Under the pieces are notes generated by a model that did no database searches, had not been told where the DNA came from, and was given only the letters and a program-made list of their open reading frames with translations. From an uncultured Acidobacteriia bacterium (GTDB taxonomy: Bacteria; Acidobacteriota; Terriglobia; Bryobacterales; Bryobacteraceae): a stretch of 64,000 nucleotides of DNA. The stretch lies in contig CAIUOG010000110.1 in NCBI GenBank assembly GCA_903900705.1, forward strand, positions 78,747-142,746, read 5' to 3'. Of the stretch, positions 17,589 through 25,433 are shown piece after piece (within the stretch, counting starts at the first letter, position 1; each line of letters begins with the position of its first letter). The position numbers and the translations under genes are program-made.

Positions 17589-18983
17589 TTATTTCCGCCC
17601 CCCGGCCCACCATTCCCGGAAAGTCTCTTTCGGGACCACAGGCATGTCGCGGGCAGCGGACCACCCTGGCAAAGCGATGGCCTCCATGGGCTTATTGCCC
17701 AGCTGTACCAGCTTCTGCGCGACGCCGAGACGCTTTGAATCGGCAAACGTGAAGGCAGCCATGTTCATGCCGATGCGTTCCGTTTGCGGCGCATCGCCAT
17801 TCTCCACGATCCGGCGGCGCAGATGGATCAGGATTTCCGGGATATTGATCTTCACCGGACAGACTTCATAGCATGCGCCACACAGCGACGAGGCGTAGGG
17901 CAGTGATTGCGAGTGCTCCATGCCCTGCAACTGCGGGGTCAGGATGGCCCCAATGGGACCGCTGTAAATGGAGCCGTACGCGTGACCGCCGGTCTGCCGG
18001 TAGACCGGACAGGTGTTCAGGCAGGCGGCGCAGCGAATGCAGTGCAGCGTCTCGCGCGACTCGCCGTCTGCCAGAACTTTGGTGCGGCCGTTATCGAGCA
18101 GGATGACGTGGAACTCTTTCGGCCCATCGCCGGGGGTGACGCCGGTCCAGATGGAGTTGTACGGGTTCATGCGCTCGCCGGTGGCGGAGCGCGGCAAAAG
18201 CTGCAGGAAGACTTCCAGATCGTCGAACGAGGGGATGATCTTCTCGATGCCAAGCATGGTGATCATCACGTCCGGCAGCGTAACGCACATGCGCCCGTTG
18301 CCTTCCGATTCGACCACGCAGACCGACCCGGTTTCCGCCACCGCAAAGTTCGCGCCGCTGAAGCCCACCTTCACGCGCAGGAAGCGCTCCCGCAGGTACT
18401 GGCGGGCGGCGGCGGCCAGGTCTTCCGGTTTGGAGCCCAGTTCCGTCAGCCCCATGGTCCGCATGAAGAGTTCGCGGATTTCCGTTTTGTTCTTGTGCAG
18501 CGCCGGGACAACGATGTGCGACGGCTTGTCGTGGCCGAGCTGGATGATGAGGTCGGCGAGATCCGTTTCCCAGGGTGTAATGCCGGCGGCTTCGAGCGCC
18601 ACGTTGAGCCGGGTCTCATCCGAGGTCATGGTTTTGACCTTGATGATTTCGGTCTGCTGATGACCCTGAATGATGCCGATGCTGATGCGGTTGGCTTCGT
18701 CCGCGTCACGCGCCCAGTGGACTTTGCCCCCGGCTTTCGTGCAGGCCGCTTCGAACTGTTCGAGATAGGTATCGAGGTTGCGGAGAACGTTTTGCTTGAT
18801 GGCGGCGGCGGAGTTCCGCAGGTCTTCCCAATCCGGCATCTCGCCCACCACGTTGGCGCGCTTGTTGCGAATGGTTTCCGTGGCGCGACGCACATTGGCG
18901 CGAACCTGTTTGTTGCCCAGCAGGACGTGCGCGGCCTTTTTGAAATCCGGCGCTTCGGCGGCTTCCCCGACGTGGATGCTCAT
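17589..18983 (-). CDS. lutB: LutB-like iron-sulfur lactate oxidation subunit
   Basis: Protein of 464 residues: an N-terminal LUD domain (about 60-290, including TGSVCVVESEGNGRM) and a C-terminal ferredoxin-like part with two cluster motifs, CIRCAACLNTCP and CGACYEVCP, fitting two [4Fe-4S] clusters. It matches LutB of the L-lactate-oxidising complex. The ATG at 18983 overlaps the lutA stop by four bases, and lutC follows immediately. An upstream in-frame start at 19025 would overlap lutA further and was not used. Confidence 0.95.
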   Translation of the reverse strand: MSIHVGEAAEAPDFKKAAHVLLGNKQVRANVRRATETIRNKRANVVGEMPDWEDLRNSAAAIKQNVLRNLDTYLEQFEAACTKAGGKVHWARDADEANRISIGIIQGHQQTEIIKVKTMTSDETRLNVALEAAGITPWETDLADLIIQLGHDKPSHIVVPALHKNKTEIRELFMRTMGLTELGSKPEDLAAAARQYLRERFLRVKVGFSGANFAVAETGSVCVVESEGNGRMCVTLPDVMITMLGIEKIIPSFDDLEVFLQLLPRSATGERMNPYNSIWTGVTPGDGPKEFHVILLDNGRTKVLADGESRETLHCIRCAACLNTCPVYRQTGGHAYGSIYSGPIGAILTPQLQGMEHSQSLPYASSLCGACYEVCPVKINIPEILIHLRRRIVENGDAPQTERIGMNMAAFTFADSKRLGVAQKLVQLGNKPMEAIALPGWSAARDMPVVPKETFREWWAGGRK

Positions 18984-19708
18984 GATGTCCCCTGGGAGGC
19001 GAGAATCTCCGCAATGTGGACGCACCGCACCCCGGCGTTGTTCCGGCTGAGGCCCCCGCCGATATGCATCAGGCAGGAGTTGTCACCGGCGGTGCAAATG
19101 GTGGCGCCGGTCTCCGCGATGGCCTGCATTTTTTCGTTGAGCATGGCGGCGGAAACTTCCGCGTTCTTGATGGCGAACGTGCCACCGAAGCCACAGCACT
19201 GGTCGGCGTTCGCCAGCGGAATGAGTTTGATGCCTTTGACGGCTTCGAGCAGGCGCTGCGGGCGGTCGCCAATATGCAGCGCGCGAATGGAGTGGCAGGG
19301 CGTGTGGAGCGTGACGGTATGCGGGTAGGTTGCGCCCACGTCCGTGACGCCGAGCTTATCGATCAGCAGTTCGGTGAACTCGTAGACGCGCGGCAAAACT
19401 TCGGCCACGGCGGCTTCGAGCACGGGGTCGCCCGCGGCCATTTTCGGGTAGTGATCGCGCATCATGGCCACGCAGGAGGCGGAGGGGACACAGATCACTT
19501 CGGCGTCTTTGAACGTATCGAGGAAGTGGCGCATAATGCCGACCGCCTCCGGGTAATAGCCGGTGTTGTAGTGCATCTGCCCGCAACAGGTCTGCGCCTG
19601 GCGGAACTCGATGGTGTGACCAAGGCGTTCCAGGACCGTGACGACGGCTTTCCCGGTTTCCGGAAAAAGCGAGTCGTTGTAGCAGGCGATGAAAAGCGAG
19701 ATCAGCAT
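18980..19708 (-). CDS. lutA: LutA-like (Fe-S)-binding lactate oxidation subunit
   Basis: Protein of 242 residues with two cysteine-rich CCG domains (QTCCGQMHYNTGY and DQCCGFGGTF), plus PSASC and HTPCHS, as in LutA and GlpC/HdrB-type subunits that bind iron-sulfur clusters. With LutB and LutC it forms the cytochrome-independent L-lactate to pyruvate oxidation system. It follows the rhamnulokinase gene by 3 bases and overlaps lutB by 4, so kinase and lactate genes are clearly one transcript. That physical link ties rhamnose breakdown to lactate use. Confidence 0.95.
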   Translation of the reverse strand: MLISLFIACYNDSLFPETGKAVVTVLERLGHTIEFRQAQTCCGQMHYNTGYYPEAVGIMRHFLDTFKDAEVICVPSASCVAMMRDHYPKMAAGDPVLEAAVAEVLPRVYEFTELLIDKLGVTDVGATYPHTVTLHTPCHSIRALHIGDRPQRLLEAVKGIKLIPLANADQCCGFGGTFAIKNAEVSAAMLNEKMQAIAETGATICTAGDNSCLMHIGGGLSRNNAGVRCVHIAEILASQGTS

Positions 19709-19711
19709 GGC

Positions 19712-21172
19712 TTACTGCCCGACAAACTGACGGAAGCGCTGGTACTGCGCGCTCCAGAGATCAGCCTCTTGGGGTTCGAAGCGATCGGTGGGGAAAGACC
19801 GATCGATAACGGCTCTGGCTTCGGCCAGAGAGGGGACTGCGCCTGTGGCAAGCATCTGCATCGCGATATTACCAAGCGCGGTGGCTTCGACCGGCCCGGC
19901 GAGGACGGGACGCCCGGTGGCGTCGGCGGTGTACTGATTCAGCAGGCTGTTTTTCGCGCCGCCGCCAATGATGCGGATCTCTTCGAGGCGGTGACCGATG
20001 AGTTCTTCCATGGAATCCAGAACGTAGCGGTATTTGAAGGCCAGGCTCTCGAGGATTGCCTTCGTGTAGGCCCCGGGGGAATCCGGCGCGGGCTGGCCGG
20101 TGCGGCGGCAGAACTGGTCGATCTCCGTAATCATGTTGTCCGGGCTGTGGAAGGCCGGGCAATCGGGATCGACGAGTGAAGTGAAGGAACGGGTCTGGGC
20201 GCGCGCGGCGGCCAAAAGCTCGTCGTAGGAGTATTCGTTGCCCGCTTCGGCCCACTTGCGCCGGCAGGACTGCAGCAGCCAGAGGCCGCCGATGTTCTTG
20301 AGCAGGCGCGTGGTGCCGCAGACGCCGCCTTCGTTGGTGAAGTTGAGTTCGAGCGCCCGGGGATTGATGATGGGCTCGGGGACTTCGGTGCCCAGCAGCG
20401 ACCACGTTCCGGAACTGAGGAACGCCGCCCTGCCTTGGGTGGCGACGGCGGCGACCGCCGAGCCTGTGTCGTGACAGGCGGGCGTCACCACCGGAGTACC
20501 GGCGAGCGCGTGGGACGCTCCGTGGCGTAGATGGCCGATCACCGCGCCCGGCTCGAAGATCGGCGGCAGCAGGCGGGTCGGCATGCCGAGCGCATCGAAG
20601 ATTTCGGTGGCCCAGCCGCGCGTGCGGGCATTCATGAACTGGGTGGTGGTCGCGTTGGTGTACTCGGCGCCCAGATTGCCGGTCATCCAGTAGTTAAAAA
20701 GATCAGGAATGGTGACGATCTTGTCGGCGGCGGCTACCAGGCGGGGCGTGCCCTGGCAGGCGGCATAGAACTGGTAGAGGGTATTGATCGGCATGAACTG
20801 AATGCCTGTCAGTTCGTAGATCTTTTCGCGGCCCGCGATGTTGCAGACGGCCTCCACCATGCCTTCGGTGCGATGGTCGCGATAGTGATAAGGGTTTTCG
20901 AGCAACTGCCCCTTTTCCCCGATCAGAGCGTAGTCGACACCCCAGGTGTCGAAGCCCACGCTGGCGACGCGGGGGACGGGCGGGTGTTCGAGCGTCTTGC
21001 GAATCTCTGACCAGAGGCGCAGGACGTCCCAGCGAAGCGAGCCCGGTTCCGAAACCGGAAGGTTTTGGAACCGGGAGACTTCTTTCAGTTCGAGGACGCC
21101 GCTGGTCAGGCGTCCGAGGATGGCCCGGCCGCTCTCGGCTCCGAGGTCGAAGGCCAAAAAGTCGGCGTTCAT
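19712..21172 (-). CDS. rhaB: rhamnulokinase
   Basis: FGGY-family sugar kinase of 486 residues that phosphorylates L-rhamnulose to L-rhamnulose 1-phosphate. The N-terminal phosphate-binding segment FDLGAESGRAILG and the substrate-side VGFDTWGVDYALI are characteristic of rhamnulokinases. ACHDTGSAVAAV and SSGTWSLLGTE lead into the C-terminal actin-like domain, which carries IIGGGAKNSLLNQ for adenine binding. It lies 3 bases from both neighbours, the cupin gene upstream and lutA downstream. Confidence 0.95.
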   Translation of the reverse strand: MNADFLAFDLGAESGRAILGRLTSGVLELKEVSRFQNLPVSEPGSLRWDVLRLWSEIRKTLEHPPVPRVASVGFDTWGVDYALIGEKGQLLENPYHYRDHRTEGMVEAVCNIAGREKIYELTGIQFMPINTLYQFYAACQGTPRLVAAADKIVTIPDLFNYWMTGNLGAEYTNATTTQFMNARTRGWATEIFDALGMPTRLLPPIFEPGAVIGHLRHGASHALAGTPVVTPACHDTGSAVAAVATQGRAAFLSSGTWSLLGTEVPEPIINPRALELNFTNEGGVCGTTRLLKNIGGLWLLQSCRRKWAEAGNEYSYDELLAAARAQTRSFTSLVDPDCPAFHSPDNMITEIDQFCRRTGQPAPDSPGAYTKAILESLAFKYRYVLDSMEELIGHRLEEIRIIGGGAKNSLLNQYTADATGRPVLAGPVEATALGNIAMQMLATGAVPSLAEARAVIDRSFPTDRFEPQEADLWSAQYQRFRQFVGQ

Positions 21173-21175
21173 AGG

Positions 21176-22375
21176 TTAGGAGAGTTTCTTGTTGGGCGCG
21201 TCTGGGTTGCCGGGGCCGAAGTGCTTCAGCATGACCAGGTTTTCCGTGGCGCTCCTGTTCTGGACGACGACGCCCTTCTTTGCGGCCTCGGCGGTGACGA
21301 AGAATTCATCCTGCGTCATCTGGCCGTAGCGAATCAGGCTCGGGGTTTCGGCGACGTGGTTGCCGATCATGCCCCAGCCGGAGGTGAGGATCATGCCGTA
21401 CGCGGCGGAGTCCTTCACGGTGACGGTCTGGCCGGGCTTGATGGTGAGTTCCTTGGCCGAGTAGCTCGGGGTGGAGTAGACCACCCAGCGATCAATATGG
21501 GTGTCGTCTTCGAACGCGGTATAGGGGTGGAAGAGGCGGTTGGCTGCGTAGTCGGGATCGACGTTCGCATCCCAGTCCATCATGTCGATGAGGTAGTCGA
21601 GATCGTGGTGGTGTTCGACGGGAACGTCCTTGACAAGCAGTTCATACGGAACGCCGCGGCCTTCCACCAGGGATTGGTACATGGCGAACACGTCCGAATT
21701 CACCTGCGGCTCATAGGTGACCAGGGAGCCGGGGGCGTGCAGAATGCCGGGGTCGACCTGCCAGCCGGTGCCGGGCTTGAGTTTGTAGGCGCGGGAGAGA
21801 TAAAGGATCTCATTATCGCCTTCGTTCCAGCGTTCCAGGCAGCGGCGGATATCGTCCTTCGTGGTGCCGGGATTCAGGCCCATGAAGGTGTAGGGGAAGT
21901 TGTTGTCCTTGAAGTTGTACTGGGGCGGGAAGTAGTAGGCTTCCGGCTTGCCTTTCTGGCCCACGCGCGCGGCGAACTCGTTGTTCTGGTGCAGGTGGTG
22001 GGGAATGGGGCCCAGGTTATCAAAGAATTTGCACAGCAGATTCCAGCCGCCGTGCTGCGACATGACGTCGGCGCCCAGGAAAAGGTCGCCCACGGTTTCG
22101 ATGGCTTCCTTGAGAAGCGCCTTTTTGCCTTTGAACTCGATGTAGCTGAGGCCTTCGTCTTCAGCGGTCAGCGGGCCGTTGGCCGCTTTGGTGGTGGAGG
22201 AGAACCAGCGTTCGTCGATACCGCCGCGGTGGGCGCCAAGCGCGTAAAGATCACGCGGGTCGAGCTTGAGGCGGCCTCCGGGCATCAGGAAAGAACGGGG
22301 CACCCAACAGGGGGCGAGACGGACGACACCGTCACCGGCGAGCAGGGCGTCCTTGATGAATGAGGTATTCGACAT
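21176..22375 (-). CDS. mannose-6-phosphate-isomerase-like cupin protein
   Basis: Cytoplasmic protein of 399 residues. It holds a metal-cupin motif IPHHLHQNNEFAA and a later GWQVDPGILHAPGSL, both like phosphomannose isomerase active-site segments (H-x-H ... E and a later His). A second cupin-like half carries EHHHDLDYLIDMMDWDANVDP. It is not a standard ManA in length or order. It lies between the rhamnulose-phosphate aldolase and rhamnulokinase genes, so a role in handling a 6-deoxy sugar or a side substrate such as lyxose or mannose is plausible but unproven. Isomerase, epimerase or a sensor role are all possible. Confidence 0.7.
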   Translation of the reverse strand: MSNTSFIKDALLAGDGVVRLAPCWVPRSFLMPGGRLKLDPRDLYALGAHRGGIDERWFSSTTKAANGPLTAEDEGLSYIEFKGKKALLKEAIETVGDLFLGADVMSQHGGWNLLCKFFDNLGPIPHHLHQNNEFAARVGQKGKPEAYYFPPQYNFKDNNFPYTFMGLNPGTTKDDIRRCLERWNEGDNEILYLSRAYKLKPGTGWQVDPGILHAPGSLVTYEPQVNSDVFAMYQSLVEGRGVPYELLVKDVPVEHHHDLDYLIDMMDWDANVDPDYAANRLFHPYTAFEDDTHIDRWVVYSTPSYSAKELTIKPGQTVTVKDSAAYGMILTSGWGMIGNHVAETPSLIRYGQMTQDEFFVTAEAAKKGVVVQNRSATENLVMLKHFGPGNPDAPNKKLS

Positions 22376-22455
22376 TTGCTGGTTTGGTTCCTTTTTGAAA
22401 GAGAGGCAGGCGCAACCGCCTGCCTCATCCGGGCGCTGATTACCTTAAAGCTGAT

Positions 22456-24669
22456 CTACCTTAAAAACGCTTCGTGCAGACCGCCGTCCACGGGGATGAT
22501 GTGGCCAGTGGTTTTGGCGCTTTCGTCGCCGGCGAGCCAGACGATGGCGGCCGCGCAGTCCTTTGGCAGGATCGGCCGTTTCGTCAGGGTCCGCTGAGCG
22601 TAGAAGTCTGCAAGCTTATCACGCAGCTCTTCGGTGGATTCCGATTCGCTGTAGGCGATCTTATACTTGCTGAGAGACTGCATGACGCGGTCGCGCGGGA
22701 ACATGGTGGAACCGGCGACGACGGTGGCGGGCGCAATCCCGTTCACCCGCAGCAGGGAGTTGAAGCCCACGGCGAGTTCGCGGATGAGGTGGTTGAGCGC
22801 CGTCTTGCTGATGTCATAGGCTTCGCTGCCGAACTTCGAAACCACGGCGTTGGCGGAACTGGTAAGCACCATGGTGGAGGGCAGACCCTGATCCTGGAGG
22901 ACCGGTTTGGCGACCTCGGCCAACAGGTAGTTTCCGGTCACGTTGACCAGGAAGGTGAGGTTCCACTGGGCATCTGTCAGCTTGCCGCCCGGGCCGGCGC
23001 CCACGGGGAAGATGGCGGCGGTGTTGATGATGCTGTCGATACCGCCGAACTCAGCGATGGTGTGGTTGATGGCGGCGGCTAGGCTCTCCGAAGAGCTGAG
23101 GTTCGCTGCCACAGATGAAACCGTCTCGGAAGAAGTGAGTGCCGCCACTTCCTTCGCGACATCCGCGGCGGCTTCCGCGTTGACGTCCGCCACTACCAGA
23201 TGCGCGCCGCGCTTCGCCAGCATAAGGGAGACTTCGCGGCCAATGCCACTGCCGCCACCGACCACCAGCACGATCTTGCGGCTGAACTCGGCTTCGGGAG
23301 GCATGCGCTGCAGCTTGGCTTCTTCAAGCGCCCAGTATTCGATTTTGAAAGCTTCCGGACGGGGCAGCGCGACGTAGTTGTGCGCCATGGCGAAGTGCTG
23401 CGACTGTTCCGGACGGCGGGCCTGCGCCAGCGGATTCGGAATCTCACCGTCTTCCAGAGCCGCCGCGCCGGACATCACGTGGATGGCGTTGATGAAGAAC
23501 TCCGTGGTGATGCGGGCTTCCTTCTTGTTCTTGCCGAAGCCGAAAATGCCGAGGCCGGGGATTACGACCACCGAGGGGTTGGAGTCACGGAGTTTAGGGG
23601 ATTCCGGAGTGGCCCAGTCGTTGTAGTAATCGGCGTATTCCCTGCGATAGATCACGGCCTGATCAGCGATGCGCTTCTTCAGGACGGCCAGACCTTCTTC
23701 CGGCTTCCAGTCGATGAACATCGGGCAGATGCGGGTGCGGAGGAAGTGGTCCGGGCAGGAGGTGCCGAGGGCGCAGAGTTCTTTGGCCCAGGCGGAACCG
23801 GAGAAGACGAGAGCGTCTTCATGATCGGCATAATGCGCGATCTGGCGGCGGTTGGAAGAGCAGATGCCGCGCAGGGCGGGCAGAATGGCGGTGGCGACGG
23901 TCTTGCGGTCTTCGACGGGCGCCTGTTCCAGACCACCAAAGATGGCGCCTTTTTTCGCCTGGTGGGCATTGATGAAGCGGCCCATCTGGTCAATGGTTTC
24001 GATGGAGTTGACGTAGCATTCGCGCTGGGTATCGCCCCAGGTGAAGAGGCCATGGCTGCCGAGGATCAGGCCGTTGGCGTTCGGGTTTTCCTTCACGCCC
24101 TGTTCGAGCATGAGAGCGAGTTCAAAGCCGGGGCGCTGCCACGGAATCCAGATGATATTGGCGCCGAATTCCTGATTGTATTCGCGCATCTTGCGCTCGC
24201 CGTTGGCGCTGGCGGCGATGGCGATGGCCCAGTCGGGGTGGAGATGATCCACGTGATCCCAGGGGAGGAAGCCGTGCAGAGCGGTGTCGATGGAGGCGGC
24301 AACCTTGTTGTGGCCGAACGCGGAAAGCGGATAGTAGGAAACCATCTCGTCTTCGAACGCTTCGCCGCGATAGATGTTTTTGAGCTGGTTGAGGCGATCC
24401 ATATAGAGGATCGCGAAACCGGATTCCTTGATGGAGCCGATGTCACCACCAGAGCCTTTGACGGCCATGACCTTGGTCTGCTGGCCGGTAAAGGGGTCGG
24501 ACTGGAGGTACTTGGAACTGGTGTTGCCTCCGCCGAAATTCGTGATGCGCAGGTCTGCGCCGAGGAGGTTGGAACGGTAGCGAAGCAGGGCTAACGGGTT
24601 GGAGGCGAGCTTTTCGGCCTCGGAAGCATTCCAGAGATCTTTTAAGAGTTCGGTTTTGGCGGTAGACAT
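22456..24669 (-). CDS. rhaEW: bifunctional rhamnulose-1-phosphate aldolase / L-lactaldehyde dehydrogenase
   Basis: Two-domain protein of 737 residues. Residues about 1-430 are a class II aldolase domain (ITNFGGGNTSSKYL, then HVDHLHPDWAIAIAAS and ILGSHGLFTWG with metal-binding His). It cleaves L-rhamnulose 1-phosphate to DHAP and L-lactaldehyde. Residues about 459-737 are a short-chain dehydrogenase (VLVVGGGSGIGRE, then Tyr-x3-Lys in AYDISKTAL) that oxidises lactaldehyde to L-lactate with NAD. It is the first gene of the locus in transcription order and is preceded by two operator-like palindromes at 24723-24757. The L-lactate product matches the downstream lutABC. Confidence 0.95.
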   Translation of the reverse strand: MSTAKTELLKDLWNASEAEKLASNPLALLRYRSNLLGADLRITNFGGGNTSSKYLQSDPFTGQQTKVMAVKGSGGDIGSIKESGFAILYMDRLNQLKNIYRGEAFEDEMVSYYPLSAFGHNKVAASIDTALHGFLPWDHVDHLHPDWAIAIAASANGERKMREYNQEFGANIIWIPWQRPGFELALMLEQGVKENPNANGLILGSHGLFTWGDTQRECYVNSIETIDQMGRFINAHQAKKGAIFGGLEQAPVEDRKTVATAILPALRGICSSNRRQIAHYADHEDALVFSGSAWAKELCALGTSCPDHFLRTRICPMFIDWKPEEGLAVLKKRIADQAVIYRREYADYYNDWATPESPKLRDSNPSVVVIPGLGIFGFGKNKKEARITTEFFINAIHVMSGAAALEDGEIPNPLAQARRPEQSQHFAMAHNYVALPRPEAFKIEYWALEEAKLQRMPPEAEFSRKIVLVVGGGSGIGREVSLMLAKRGAHLVVADVNAEAAADVAKEVAALTSSETVSSVAANLSSSESLAAAINHTIAEFGGIDSIINTAAIFPVGAGPGGKLTDAQWNLTFLVNVTGNYLLAEVAKPVLQDQGLPSTMVLTSSANAVVSKFGSEAYDISKTALNHLIRELAVGFNSLLRVNGIAPATVVAGSTMFPRDRVMQSLSKYKIAYSESESTEELRDKLADFYAQRTLTKRPILPKDCAAAIVWLAGDESAKTTGHIIPVDGGLHEAFLR

Positions 24670-24722
24670 CGTGGTTTAGTCCCAGTGTCTCAGAGGGTTT
24701 TTGGCGGTTCCGCAGAGCGAAA

Positions 24723-24757
24723 CAAAACGTTCTGAAACGGCACTTTGAAACGTATCA
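24723..24757. promoter_or_regulatory. paired LacI-type operator-like palindromes upstream of the rhamnose operon
   Basis: CAAAACGTTCTG (24723-24734) and TGAAACGTATCA (24746-24757) are each 10/12 palindromes around ACGT, with centres 23 bases apart, about two helical turns. They lie 54-88 bases before the first gene of the locus. This resembles LacI-family operators; no regulator gene is present in the window. Confidence 0.5.
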
Positions 24758-24836
24758 GACAGACGTGGTCAGGATATCCTTTAGGTTCGGCGGAGTCAAG
24801 GAGAATCGGGGCACCGATAGGATTTCCAGGGTGGAT

Positions 24837-25433
24837 TCAGTCCGCGCGGGCCGCAACCAGAGAGGCGGCGAGGGCGATTTTGTGGTCCTGAGTCCACGGC
24901 GGACCCATTTGACGCCGGAGTTCCGGGCAATGCGCGTCGAGGTTCCCGCCGGCGACGAATTGGTTCGCTTCGACCAGCACTTTCTTTGCGTCGAACCAGT
25001 GAACGCGCCAGCCGCGGGCTTCGGCGGCGCCGGCCAGGGCCTGACGGTACATCACCCAATCGGCATTGTTCCGGGCGTGGTAGTCGGTGATGCGTTCGGC
25101 AATGGTGGGCGGCAGCGGCGGGCAGCGACGGAGCGCAATGCCCCGAATGCGGCCGGGAAAGTCTCCGGCAAGCGCATCCAGAGCGAGCACAGAGTGCCGT
25201 TCCGCGGAGGCACGCACGCGTTCCACCAGGGCGACGGCTTCGGGAAGCGGCAGCGACTGCGCTTCGGAATGGTGGGGAATCTTCGGAAGGTCCGCGTCCA
25301 CCAGTTCGATGCGGCGGCGGTCAGGAAGCGCGCCCTCCGGCGAGGCGGTGACCACCACAGCCCAGCCGCCGTGGTCGGAGATTCCGGCAAAGACGCCGCG
25401 GGCTTCACGTTGTGATATGTTTGCGGGCATCAT
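24837..25433 (-). CDS. hypothetical protein, unknown family
   Basis: Cytoplasmic-looking protein of 198 residues, which I do not recognise by name. It starts MMPANISQREARGVFAGISDHGGWAVVV and contains RIELVDADLPKIPHH, an Ala/Arg-rich helical centre and a C-terminal GGNLDAHCPELRRQMGPPW. An N-terminal Asp-His-Gly-Gly strand and later acidic and His residues could form an active site, but this is guesswork. ATG at 25433 was chosen because GAGGGA lies 7 bases upstream; a second ATG follows at once. Its start codon shares the CATG palindrome at 25431-25434 with the start of the divergent esterase gene. Confidence 0.7.
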   Translation of the reverse strand: MMPANISQREARGVFAGISDHGGWAVVVTASPEGALPDRRRIELVDADLPKIPHHSEAQSLPLPEAVALVERVRASAERHSVLALDALAGDFPGRIRGIALRRCPPLPPTIAERITDYHARNNADWVMYRQALAGAAEARGWRVHWFDAKKVLVEANQFVAGGNLDAHCPELRRQMGPPWTQDHKIALAASLVAARAD

